From Fidelibacterota bacterium (GTDB lineage Bacteria > Fidelibacterota > UBA2242 > JAOZSR01): DNA of 35,340 nucleotides. Shown here piece by piece: positions 16,319 through 24,515 of the stretch. The notes under the pieces are model-generated. The model did not search any database and was not told the DNA's origin. It saw only the letters and a program-made list of their open reading frames with translations. The position numbers were made by a program, and so were the translations under genes. The number at the start of each line of letters is the position of its first letter. Position 1 is the first letter of the stretch. The stretch covers positions 1-35,340 of the forward strand of contig JAOZSR010000031.1 of the NCBI GenBank assembly GCA_029939575.1, in the 5' to 3' direction.

Positions 16319-17359
16319 TTATTTAAATTTGTATGAAACTGTAAATTTACTAACCAAATCAATTGTTGACGATTCATTAGCGAAATTATATTGAACCATC
16401 TCAATATTCGGCATTAGGCAGATATTTTTCATAGGCTGAAAATCAATTCCGGCTATTGCAAACATCTGATCATAATCAATAACCTCCGATATAGTGTACT
16501 TTGCAAATTGTGCCATTACATTTATTTTATCATTTATTTTCACAACAACCGGAATAGCAATAAGATCGACTGTACCAATTTGTCCTGATTTCAATAATAC
16601 ATCGGATTGATGAGTGAACTGAAAGCCTGCCCGGAACAAATCACTTTTATAACCTGCAAAAACCTGGGTTGTTATTTCATTATCGCTATCTTCATTCATT
16701 AAAGCGTCTCCATAAACCTGAATTGTTAAGTTCTTGATTGGAGAATAATCAAAGGCAGCGGCATAAAGTTTTGTCATTGTTCCGGTTTTTTCTGAATTAT
16801 TACTTTCACCATTTCCGCCAATTACATGATAACCGATTTTCCCGGCAATTTTACCTTTAATTCCAATACCGAAATCTCTTGAACTACGGATACTAAAATA
16901 ATCGCTTGCAGTTTTTTGCATATTACGATAGCCCCAGAATTTTTCTATTAATCCAAAAACTACAGATCCCTGAATACCATAATAAAGAACGTGATTGTTA
17001 TTGATTTTCCATCTCAAATAAGCATCTTTAACAACTGGTTCCATTTTTGATTGCGCAAAAAATTTATTTCCCATTTCAAATCGAATTCTCGCACTTACAT
17101 TGTCTGCAATTTGATTATCAAAGGTTAAATAAATTCTACGAATTTGAAATCCTGTATTTCCTTCAATAGCGGGATAAACCTGTCTGAATTCTTTTGGTTT
17201 ATAATTTGCATCGGCATTTGATTCCGATTTTGTAATATGGTAAAAATCACTTATCACGTAACCGGAAATTTTCCAATCAGAGGAAATCTCCAAAGCATTA
17301 ATAATTCCAGATGTTAATAATAAGACTAAAACTATAAAAATACTTTTCTTAATAAACAT
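16319..17359 (-). CDS. Outer-membrane porin, phosphate-regulated (OprP/OprO-like role)
   Basis: This beta-barrel outer-membrane protein of 346 aa has a signal peptide (about 1-21, cut near INALE). The mature part alternates polar and hydrophobic residues and ends VSKFTVSYKFK with a terminal aromatic pair region, typical of BAM-inserted barrels. Strands such as VSARIRFEMGNKFF, DFGIGIKGKIAGKIGYHVIG and RAGFQFTHQSD are porin-like. The frame could extend to 17404, but the ATG at 17359 has AAGAAGG upstream and begins a clean signal peptide. As first gene behind the Pho box and just before pstS, it is probably a channel for phosphate or organophosphates. The selectivity is inferred from position only. 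Confidence 0.83.
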   Translation of the reverse strand: MFIKKSIFIVLVLLLTSGIINALEISSDWKISGYVISDFYHITKSESNADANYKPKEFRQVYPAIEGNTGFQIRRIYLTFDNQIADNVSARIRFEMGNKFFAQSKMEPVVKDAYLRWKINNNHVLYYGIQGSVVFGLIEKFWGYRNMQKTASDYFSIRSSRDFGIGIKGKIAGKIGYHVIGGNGESNNSEKTGTMTKLYAAAFDYSPIKNLTIQVYGDALMNEDSDNEITTQVFAGYKSDLFRAGFQFTHQSDVLLKSGQIGTVDLIAIPVVVKINDKINVMAQFAKYTISEVIDYDQMFAIAGIDFQPMKNICLMPNIEMVQYNFANESSTIDLVSKFTVSYKFK

Positions 17360-17411
17360 TTTATCAATCCTTCTTTTGTTTTTTAACTTGTCAACTTTAC
17401 TCATCCAACCA

Positions 17412-17417
17412 ATTATA
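17412..17417 (-). promoter_or_regulatory. -10 element of the pho/pst operon promoter
   Basis: A perfect TATAAT on the minus strand lies 9 bp downstream of the last Pho repeat, the distance expected for a Pho-activated promoter lacking a normal -35. Transcription would begin near 17405, giving a leader of about 45 nt before the porin ATG at 17359. Confidence 0.7.
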
Positions 17418-17426
17418 TAACCAGAA

Positions 17427-17465
17427 TGTTAATTAGGCATTAATGAATTGTTAAAAATGTGTTAA
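17427..17465 (-). promoter_or_regulatory. Pho box: four 11-bp-spaced TTAACA-type repeats
   Basis: On the minus strand, TTAACA occurs at 17465-17460, 17454-17449 and 17432-17427, with a TTAATG variant at 17443-17438. All four fall on an exact 11-bp period. Tandem hexamers with about 5-bp spacers are the known binding pattern for PhoP/PhoB-type regulators (TT(A/T)ACA in Bacillus subtilis, 11-bp units in E. coli). The array ends 9 bp before TATAAT and about 68 bp before the porin start. It is therefore the likely PhoB operator for the whole porin-pst-pho operon. Confidence 0.82.
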
Positions 17466-17662
17466 TTTTTAAAAATATTGATGCTCTGTAAAATAATAAC
17501 AATTAGAATAGTAAATATTGACACTTTTATATGCTCATACTTTCCTACAGTGTATACAGTTAACATGGTTTATAGAATCTCTCTATTCAGGTAAAATTAC
17601 TAACCCAAGAACGCATTGCTAACTTTATTATTATAAATATATAATCTTATATATTTGATAGA
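17466..17662. other. Intergenic region upstream of the Pho box
   Basis: About 200 bp of AT-rich DNA between the Pho promoter and the NifX-like pseudogene. I see no open frame, no additional Pho repeats on the 11-bp period, and no inverted repeats typical of an insertion sequence end. Confidence 0.4.
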
Positions 17663-17903
17663 TAATAGATTTCAAATTAAATTGAGGGAAAATGAATTAA
17701 TTTATGAAAATCAAGAACATTCTCAGGGTGACTGCCTTGTTCCTGTAAATTTACTAGCAAAAGAGAAAGTGAACTCAATATTGTCGGTGGAATCGGTATG
17801 TGCCCACTAATTAGGATTTAATAACGTTGGGATTGATGTATATTATGATGCATCACATACTAAAATAAAAGCAGTGGTCAAGAATCTTACGGCAGGAGAA
17901 TTG
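17663..17903 (+). pseudogene. Decayed NifX-like gene
   Basis: A relative of the intact gene at 8673-9062 is readable in pieces: ENQEHSQGDCLVPVNLL, then after a one-base loss near 17781 VGGIGMCPLI, then after a one-base gain near 17813 GFNNVGIDVYYDASHTKI through LTAGEL. The N-terminal third and the Cys-rich tail are missing, and there is no clear start codon. The original frame hits TAA at 17808-17810. Divergence from the intact copy is clear here, in contrast to the near-identity of the DNA immediately downstream. The left limit is approximate. Confidence 0.85.
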
Positions 17904-18160
17904 CCATTAATTAATAAATTCAGATAAAAAAAGGATGAGTTTTTATAGAAAAAAACACTCATCCTTTTTTATTTAAATATTTAAATACTACTTATAAAGT
18001 TTCGCTCTACCTGTTCCGGTACTAATAGAAATATATGTTTGTGAATCTCCAATTATTAGAGTTTTCTTGATTCTTTCAGTATCTCCATCCCAATATTTTT
18101 CTTCAGAATCAAATTCAAAGGGACAACTAATTTTTCCAATTCTGGCAAGTGTTGAAAAGA
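17902..18160. repeat. Right direct repeat flanking the pho/pst operon
   Basis: Partner of 9054-9314 in the same orientation, 259 bp. It includes the last few bases of the NifX-like pseudogene, the terminator and the final 57 codons of the intact DUF4097-like gene. Past 18160 the gene continues here, while the left copy switches to unrelated sequence. Confidence 0.9.
17926..17970. terminator. Bidirectional intrinsic terminator (right copy)
   Basis: GGATGAGT (17933-17940) pairs with ACTCATCC (17957-17964), flanked by A- and T-runs. It ends the DUF4097-like gene pair on the minus strand. It differs from the left copy only in loop and run length. Confidence 0.87.
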
Positions 18161-18887
18161 CATATTCACCTTCTACTTTTTGCCCATCCAGGTCAAGTGC
18201 TACATTTCCGGTGCCGGAATTTAAACTCAGATCAAAATCTTTTCCAGAAATATTTGTAACTTCCACACTACCTGTACCGGAATTAAAATCTGCCGAATCA
18301 TTAATAGTTAGGTTTTTTCCCTTAACTTTTCCTACCCCACTATTTGCTTCAAACTCTCCGGTTGAATTTTCTACATTAACTGAGCCGGTTCCTGAATTTA
18401 ATTTAAATTCTCCATTAGAATCAGAAACCTGAACACGCCCGGTTCCTGAATTCAAATCAAATTCCCCTTTACAATTTTCAACATAAATGCTACCGGTGCC
18501 CGATGAGCCCTCAAAATCGGCCTTTATTCCTTTAACAGACAAACCACCTGTTGCAGACTCAAACTCTATTTCCAATCCATCAGGAACACTAATAACCCAA
18601 TTGGAATGACCGTCCACATTGTCACCTTCAATAATTTCTTCTATAACCAATTTATTGGTTTTTTCTCTAAATTTTGGAGTAAAATTTACATCATCATAAC
18701 TATATTCAAGATCGACATGAATATTATTATCTTTACTTTTTATTATCTCACAACTTCCAAGAACACAATGAATTTCCAGCTCTTTTTTGGCTGAAAAGGT
18801 TTTAGATAGTTCTTTCGCAAATAAATTTATCGAAATAACAAAACATAAAATCAAAGATAAAAAAAATAGTATTTTTTTTAAAGTCAT
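17988..18887 (-). CDS. DUF4097-like secreted beta-helix protein, SGTG type (299 aa)
   Basis: This exported protein has a signal peptide (about 1-24, ending NLFA) and a repetitive beta-structure of the DUF4097/putative adhesin type. Its centre is made of coils of 18 residues, such as SGTGSIYVENCKGEFDLN, SGTGRVQVSDSNGEFKLN and SGTGSVNVENSTGEFEAN, then coils of 20 and 21 residues, then a C-terminal cap shared with its upstream paralogue. The Gly-rich turns and alternating hydrophobic residues suggest a right-handed beta-helix. An AGGAG site precedes the ATG, 9 bp after the paralogue's stop, so the two form an operon. The name 'adhesin' in databases is not functional evidence; the role is unknown. 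Its 3' end is duplicated at 9142-9314. Confidence 0.87.
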   Translation of the reverse strand: MTLKKILFFLSLILCFVISINLFAKELSKTFSAKKELEIHCVLGSCEIIKSKDNNIHVDLEYSYDDVNFTPKFREKTNKLVIEEIIEGDNVDGHSNWVISVPDGLEIEFESATGGLSVKGIKADFEGSSGTGSIYVENCKGEFDLNSGTGRVQVSDSNGEFKLNSGTGSVNVENSTGEFEANSGVGKVKGKNLTINDSADFNSGTGSVEVTNISGKDFDLSLNSGTGNVALDLDGQKVEGEYVFSTLARIGKISCPFEFDSEEKYWDGDTERIKKTLIIGDSQTYISISTGTGRAKLYK

Positions 18888-18896
18888 AATATTCTC

Positions 18897-19913
18897 CTAT
18901 TTTTTTAAAGTTGCATTACCAGAAGATGTTTTGATAAATACCTGTGGTGATTCTTTCTTAATTTTAACCATTTTTCGAATGTAAGTTCTGGACCCCCTCT
19001 CAATCTCTTTTTGTGTATCAAAGGCAAAAGGAGCCCGAATTTGACCATGTTTTTCGGCTGCTTCCATTTCAATATATCCAATAATTGCATTACCATTATA
19101 ATCTAATGTCACATTACCGGAAGCTGCACTAAGGTCTAAATCATATTCCGCTGTTTTGGCTAATAATATATCAATATCCCCTGAAGCGGCAGAAAAACAA
19201 CTTTCTGCTAATATCACAATTTCTTTTAGATCTGCATCGCCACTGGCTACTTCGACATCGAATTCACCCTTTATATTCTCAACTTCTATATCTCCGGAAG
19301 CAACGCTCATCTCAAAAACACCTTCTAAATTTGATGCTTCAATATCTCCACTGGCAGTTGACAACTCCAAATCACCCTTAGAATCTTCAATTTCAATATC
19401 ACCACTGGCAGTACTTATTTCAATGTCACCACTCAAATTTTCAGCAGAGACATCACCACTGGCTACTTCTATTTCAATATCACCGGAACAATTTTCTATT
19501 TCTACATCTCCTGAAGCAGTATTTACATCTATTTGACTATTCATGTTATTGATTAACACATCTCCTGAAGCAGCAGAAAATTTTATATCTGTTGTTTTTG
19601 GTGCCACAACTTTCCAGGAAACTCTGCCTCTTGTTGTACGTCCGGACCATCTTTCACTCAACTTTAATTCCTTGCCTCTTTCATTAAATGATGGTTTAAA
19701 TGCTCCCTTTGGAACAACATCAAATTTCACCTCGACTATCACATTTTTGGATTTACCGGATATAATTTCACAATCTCCACTTGTAATCGAGATATTCAAC
19801 TCTTCGATTCCTTTGAATGTTTTGCTAATTGTCTCAAAATCACCAGCCATAAGATTGCCACACAGCATTGATAAAAAAATCAAAATTGTAGTTATTCTTT
19901 TTAAATTCTTCAT
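18897..19913 (-). CDS. DUF4097-like secreted beta-helix protein, ASGD type (338 aa)
   Basis: Paralogue of the next gene, with a signal peptide (about 1-23, ending NLMA). The N-terminal domain aligns with its neighbour (SKTFKGIEELNISITSGDCEII against SKTFSAKKELEIHCVLGSCEII). The middle holds six 18-residue coils beginning ASGD (for example ASGDIEVENIKGEFDVEV), followed by 20- and 21-residue coils and a C-terminal cap (GQIRAPFAFD, SSGNATLKK). The repeats are strongly acidic, so calcium or cation binding at the SGD turns is conceivable. AAAAGGAG lies just before the ATG. It is first in a two-gene operon. It probably sits in the periplasm or on the cell surface; the function is not known. Confidence 0.87.
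   Translation of the reverse strand: MKNLKRITTILIFLSMLCGNLMAGDFETISKTFKGIEELNISITSGDCEIISGKSKNVIVEVKFDVVPKGAFKPSFNERGKELKLSERWSGRTTRGRVSWKVVAPKTTDIKFSAASGDVLINNMNSQIDVNTASGDVEIENCSGDIEIEVASGDVSAENLSGDIEISTASGDIEIEDSKGDLELSTASGDIEASNLEGVFEMSVASGDIEVENIKGEFDVEVASGDADLKEIVILAESCFSAASGDIDILLAKTAEYDLDLSAASGNVTLDYNGNAIIGYIEMEAAEKHGQIRAPFAFDTQKEIERGSRTYIRKMVKIKKESPQVFIKTSSGNATLKK
19251..19574 (-). repeat. Six 54-bp coding repeats (ASGD coils)
   Basis: Six consecutive 18-codon units encode the ASGD beta-helix coils of the 338-aa protein. They are diverged at the DNA level but keep exact length. They are tandem protein repeats, not a CRISPR or satellite array. Confidence 0.8.
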
Positions 19914-20381
19914 TTTCTTTTCTCCTTTTCAGTTTAAATTTCACCCAAATATTACCATTCTCCTGTTTTAATGTCGACCGTAATTGTAATTTAGTACCTT
20001 TTCTCGGTTTGATATTATAATATTGCACCTCATATTTTAGATTTTATAAGGAAAAAATATGATAAGTATTAAGGAGAACAGCAAAATTCGGGAAGCAGAA
20101 GCAAAAGAATACAGATTTTGTATAAATATTATTGAACAATTAAAAAAATCAATTGATTAGGTTTGTTTTGAGATATTTCTATTTTAAAACAATGAATCCA
20201 GCACACAATTTACCTGTTCAGTAAAATGTAGTTTGTATAAAATCATACATTTTTTTAAATTTATAATTGTATATTTGAAGGTAAAATAATTGATTCTTCT
20301 ACATATTTTCATTAATATGTAATTGTGCATTTATAGATAAAAAATGCGAGTCAATGTAATAATTAATAGGAGAAATTTATT
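19914..20381. other. Divergent intergenic region with possible promoters
   Basis: This gap of about 470 bp separates the minus-strand DUF4097 operon from the plus-strand hisS group. It contains a 12-bp palindrome ATATTATAATAT (20012-20023), whose TATAAT on the minus strand could be a -10 for the DUF4097 operon. It also holds a 33-codon open frame at 20059-20160. The remainder is AT-rich with no other structure that I can support. Confidence 0.45.
20059..20160 (+). CDS. Possible 33-aa peptide
   Basis: An ATG at 20059 is preceded by AAGG at 20048-20051 (7-nt spacer) and opens a 33-codon frame: MISIKENSKIREAEAKEY and onward to EQLKKSID. The product would be a charged helical peptide with one Cys. 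It could be a real small protein, the scrap of a longer gene, or chance. No family is recognised. Confidence 0.25.
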   Translation: MISIKENSKIREAEAKEYRFCINIIEQLKKSID

Positions 20382-20729
20382 ATGCCATATTGCCCAAAAT
20401 GTCAGTATGAATTTAAAGGAACTGTTACAAAATGTCTGGATTGTGGAACTGAATTAGTAGAGCAACTTCCAACGAAACAAGATATTTATGTTAAATGGAT
20501 AAGTCTTGGAAAAATAAACTCCTCTGTATATGCCGAGATGATTAGAGAAGCAATGAAAAACAAAGGAATAGAAAGTTATTCCCATTCTGATCTTTTCCAT
20601 GATGTTTTTTCTACTACTGCAACATCCCAGGCTGGCTCTTATGAAGAAATTTTTGTACCTGAAGACAAAAAAGAACTGGCAAAAGATATTTTTGATACAA
20701 TGATACAGGAAGATGGAGAAAAAGAGTAA
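20382..20729 (+). CDS. Zinc-ribbon plus DUF2007-like protein (115 aa)
   Basis: The N-terminus has a zinc ribbon with two Cys pairs, CPKC (4-7) and CLDC (18-21). It is followed by a ferredoxin-like domain resembling DUF2007 (KWISLGKINSSVYAEMIREAMKNKG ... EIFVPEDKKELAKDIFD), in which a strand follows cross-chain position changes to an effector-binding helix. The protein is soluble and cytoplasmic. AGGAGAAAT precedes the ATG. Its stop lies 4 bp upstream of the preferred hisS start, so the two are probably cotranscribed. DUF2007 is described as a putative signal-transducing domain related to PII-type folds, but no function is established. Confidence 0.8.
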   Translation: MPYCPKCQYEFKGTVTKCLDCGTELVEQLPTKQDIYVKWISLGKINSSVYAEMIREAMKNKGIESYSHSDLFHDVFSTTATSQAGSYEEIFVPEDKKELAKDIFDTMIQEDGEKE

Positions 20730-20733
20730 CTCT

Positions 20734-22008
20734 ATGAAATATAAGCGAATAAAAGGCACCAGAGATATTTTGCCGGAAGAATCATGGAAATGGCAATATT
20801 TAGAACAATTTATAACAAAAATACTAGAGCAAAATAATTATAACCTGGTACGAACTCCCGTATTTGAAATGACAGATTTGTTCACCAGGAGTATTGGCGA
20901 AGAAACTGACGTGGTTTCAAAAGAGATGTATAGTTTTACCGATAAAAGCGGAAAAAATCTTACATTAAGGCCTGAATTAACTGCTCCGGTTATCAGAATG
21001 TATATTCAAAATAATCTGAATCAAATTTCTCCTGTGATAAAATTGTTTTATATTGATTCATTATTTCGCCAGGAACGACCACAAAAAGGGCGTTACCGCC
21101 AATTTCATCAATTTGGTTTTGAAATTATAGGTACACCTCACCCGGAATCCGATGCTGAAGTTATCCAAACAATGGTTGCAATTTATACAAAATTAGGAAT
21201 CAGGGATTTAAAAGTAAAATTAAATAGTATCGGATCGAGGGATAGCAGAAATAAATACCTGGAAACTCTGCAATCAGCACTTGAACAACATAAAACAAAG
21301 TTTTGTTCAACATGCCAGGATCGGATGGAAAAAAATATTCTCAGGTTATTTGACTGTAAATCTCAATCTTGCCAGGACTTACTTGACGAATTCGCACCTC
21401 CAATAATTGACAGTCTAAGTGTTGAAGACCGGGAGCATTTTACACAGGTTCAAAATTTTCTGAAGATATCAGGAGTTGATTTTGAAGTAGATAAAAAATT
21501 AGTAAGAGGTTTGGATTACTATACCAGGACAACTTTTGAAATTACAAGTTCTTTATTAGGAGCACAGGATGCAATTTGTGGCGGTGGACGCTATGATCAC
21601 CTTGTAGAAGACCTTGGCGGACAACCAACTCCGGCAGTAGGAGTTGCCTGTGGAATGGAAAGATTAATGTTAATTCTAGACCAAATTGATACTATTCCGG
21701 CAAGAAAAAATAAATTAGTTTATTTTGCTGTACTTGGTGAAAATGCCAGAGAAAAAGCATTCGAAATATTATGTAAAATAAGGAATAGAGGCGTTACTGC
21801 TGAAATGGATTTTATGCGCAGATCTTTGAAATCACAAATGAGAAACGCCGGAAAAAAAGAAGCCCATTTAGTCGCCATTATCGGTGATAACGAAATTGAA
21901 GAGAATAGAATTATTCTGAAGAATATGAAACTCGGAAAACAACAGGAAGTTACCGTTGAAAATATTATCAACGAAATATTGAAACAATTAAATGAGGTAG
22001 AAGTATAA
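20734..22008 (+). CDS. hisS: Histidyl-tRNA synthetase
   Basis: This cytoplasmic class II aminoacyl-tRNA synthetase charges tRNA-His. It is about 424 aa, as expected. Visible motifs: N-terminal KRIKGTRDILPEE, motif 1-side TLRPELTAPVIRMYIQNN, motif 2 FRQERPQKGRYRQFHQFG, the histidine-specific LVRGLDYYTRTTFEI and GGGRYDHL, motif 3 AVGVACGMERLMLIL, and a C-terminal anticodon-binding domain. The open frame extends to an ATG at 20713 that overlaps the previous gene, but the ATG at 20734 begins at the usual point and lies 4 bp after that gene's stop. Essential housekeeping gene. Confidence 0.97.
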   Translation: MKYKRIKGTRDILPEESWKWQYLEQFITKILEQNNYNLVRTPVFEMTDLFTRSIGEETDVVSKEMYSFTDKSGKNLTLRPELTAPVIRMYIQNNLNQISPVIKLFYIDSLFRQERPQKGRYRQFHQFGFEIIGTPHPESDAEVIQTMVAIYTKLGIRDLKVKLNSIGSRDSRNKYLETLQSALEQHKTKFCSTCQDRMEKNILRLFDCKSQSCQDLLDEFAPPIIDSLSVEDREHFTQVQNFLKISGVDFEVDKKLVRGLDYYTRTTFEITSSLLGAQDAICGGGRYDHLVEDLGGQPTPAVGVACGMERLMLILDQIDTIPARKNKLVYFAVLGENAREKAFEILCKIRNRGVTAEMDFMRRSLKSQMRNAGKKEAHLVAIIGDNEIEENRIILKNMKLGKQQEVTVENIINEILKQLNEVEV

Positions 22009-22114
22009 AATTCAGCGCCTATTCTAAAAGGATGATTAATTAAAATTTGATATTTTTATAAAATTTATTTCATTACATTAAAAGGCCGGATTAAAAAAAA
22101 GCAAGGGGGATTTT

Positions 22115-22924
<810 letters not shown>

Positions 22925-22925
22925 T

Positions 22926-23888
22926 ATGACATTTATTGATGAAATAAAAAAAATAGAACGTGGGCAGCTCAAGCCGATTTATCTTTTATACGGCACTGAT
23001 TATTATATTCGTGAAGAATTAATTCAATCGATTAATAAAGCTTTTGAGAAAAAATATAAAGATATAGAAAAGTTTATTTTCTACGGAACAGATAAAAAAG
23101 ATCATGATTTTATTGAGAGTTTAAGCAGTATGGGACTTTTTTCATCAAAAAAAATCGTGATTTATAAAGGAATAGAAAAATTAACAACCAAGGCAAAAAA
23201 CCAATTTATAAAATATTTAGAGAAACCTGACCAAAACATTGTCCTTGTCGTTACATACGAAGGAACAAAGAATAAATTTTTCAAAACATTAGATCAACTC
23301 TCACAGACGATATCCTGTTGGAAACCCTATCCTAAACAATATACCGGGATTGTAAAAATGCAAATTAATAAAATGGGTTTCGAGATTACTCCACCTGCCT
23401 TGGAATTATTAGTACATGAAACAGATGATACTTTTTCCCATACTTTTTCAGAATTTGAAAAAATAGTAGTTAGCCTGGAAAACAGAAAGAAGATTGAAAT
23501 TCAGGATGTTAAAAGTGTGGTTGGAGGAACTCGCAATTATCAGATGTCAGATTTTATTAATTCTGTGAAAAATAAAAATCTGTTCGATGCAGTGAAAATA
23601 TGTATAGCCTTAAAAGACAGCGGTGCCAAAGTGCCATTTTTCATAGTAGTTTTATATAATTTTTTTATTAATTCGTGGGCTTACTATGAAGTACATTCTC
23701 AATCTGCTAATAATTATTGGGCAAAAACCCGCACTAAAGAGTGGGAACAAGGCTCTGCAAATTATCGTGGATCTGATTACTCCTTCATTTTTCAGCGTTT
23801 AAGAGAAGCTGATTATAGATCAAAATCAACAAATTTATCAGTTGAAGAAATTATGATTCCATTAATATACGAAATAATTAAAATTTAA
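22926..23888 (+). CDS. holA: DNA polymerase III delta subunit HolA
   Basis: This 320-aa clamp-loader delta subunit opens the sliding clamp. The N-terminal domain begins PIYLLYGTDYYIREELIQSI, the family's typical degenerate P-loop-like strand, and continues with SSMGLFSSKKIVIYKG and a lid region. The C-terminal domain has IEIQDVKSVVGG and NYQMSDFINSVKNKNLFDAV and ends in a helical collar. The length matches HolA. Its stop is followed 10 bp later by the ECF sigma factor, so transcription is probably shared with uppP and perhaps the sigma factor. Confidence 0.92.
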   Translation: MTFIDEIKKIERGQLKPIYLLYGTDYYIREELIQSINKAFEKKYKDIEKFIFYGTDKKDHDFIESLSSMGLFSSKKIVIYKGIEKLTTKAKNQFIKYLEKPDQNIVLVVTYEGTKNKFFKTLDQLSQTISCWKPYPKQYTGIVKMQINKMGFEITPPALELLVHETDDTFSHTFSEFEKIVVSLENRKKIEIQDVKSVVGGTRNYQMSDFINSVKNKNLFDAVKICIALKDSGAKVPFFIVVLYNFFINSWAYYEVHSQSANNYWAKTRTKEWEQGSANYRGSDYSFIFQRLREADYRSKSTNLSVEEIMIPLIYEIIKI

Positions 23889-23898
23889 TAAGGATATT

Positions 23899-24483
23899 AT
23901 GTCTGAAAATTTCAAAATTACAGATGAAGAGTTAATAAAACAATTCCAGGAAGGTGATGAAGGTGCTTTTGAAGAAATAGTATTAAGGTACTCAGGTAGA
24001 TTGTATAATTTTGCATATCGCTTTTTGATGAATAAAGAAGAAGCTGAAGATGTTGTACAAGATACTTTTTTAAAGGTTTATCAAAAACGTCATTCATATC
24101 GTGAAATTGCCAAATTTTCTACCTGGATTTATACAATTACCGGAAATTTGGCAAAGACTTTATTACGTAAACAACGTAACCGAAAAATGTTTTCATTCTC
24201 TGCCCTAAGATCTGAAGATAGAGAGATTGATTACGCTATTACGCATGAAGTTCCGGAAACAACACTTAATAGTCAATTTACAGAAAAAATAATTCAAACA
24301 GCAATTACAAAATTACCGGAACATTTTCGCACCGCAATCATTTTAAGAGATGTCCAGGAACTTTCTTATGACGAAATTAGTAATATTATTGGAAAACCAC
24401 TTGGCACGATTAAATCAAGGATAAACCGAGCCAGGTTGAGATTACAGGAAATATTAGAAGAGATGAATATTAAAAAAGACTAG
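23899..24483 (+). CDS. ECF-family RNA polymerase sigma factor (RpoE-like)
   Basis: This 194-aa group 4 sigma factor has region 2 at about 24-95 (GAFEEIVLRYSGRLYNFAYR, then EEAEDVVQDTFLKVYQK) and region 4 at about 130-185 (LPEHFRTAIILRDVQELSYD, then IIGKPLGTIKSRINRARLRL). These match the SigE/RpoE type. It directly precedes a zinc-binding anti-sigma gene (gap 32 bp), the usual pairing. Its regulon cannot be told from the sequence. Cell-envelope stress is the commonest role for this class. It lies behind holA with a 10-bp gap and so may be cotranscribed with housekeeping genes. Confidence 0.95.
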   Translation: MSENFKITDEELIKQFQEGDEGAFEEIVLRYSGRLYNFAYRFLMNKEEAEDVVQDTFLKVYQKRHSYREIAKFSTWIYTITGNLAKTLLRKQRNRKMFSFSALRSEDREIDYAITHEVPETTLNSQFTEKIIQTAITKLPEHFRTAIILRDVQELSYDEISNIIGKPLGTIKSRINRARLRLQEILEEMNIKKD

Positions 24484-24515
24484 GAGTCAAATATATAAAA
24501 ATTGCGAGAGGTTTT

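Noticed and set aside
9054-18160. Composite transposon or genomic island explanation for the direct repeats
   Set aside because: The repeats contain gene ends and a terminator rather than a transposase or inverted-repeat termini, and no integrase or tRNA attachment site is visible.
19251-19574. Regular 54-bp repeats that might suggest a CRISPR array
   Set aside because: Units are contiguous with no unique spacers, stay in frame and encode diverged ASGD coils of a secreted protein.
18067-19971. Long open frames on the plus strand opposite the two DUF4097-like genes
   Set aside because: They mirror the 18-codon repeats of the minus-strand genes, have no ribosome site or plausible protein composition, and fade where the repeats end.
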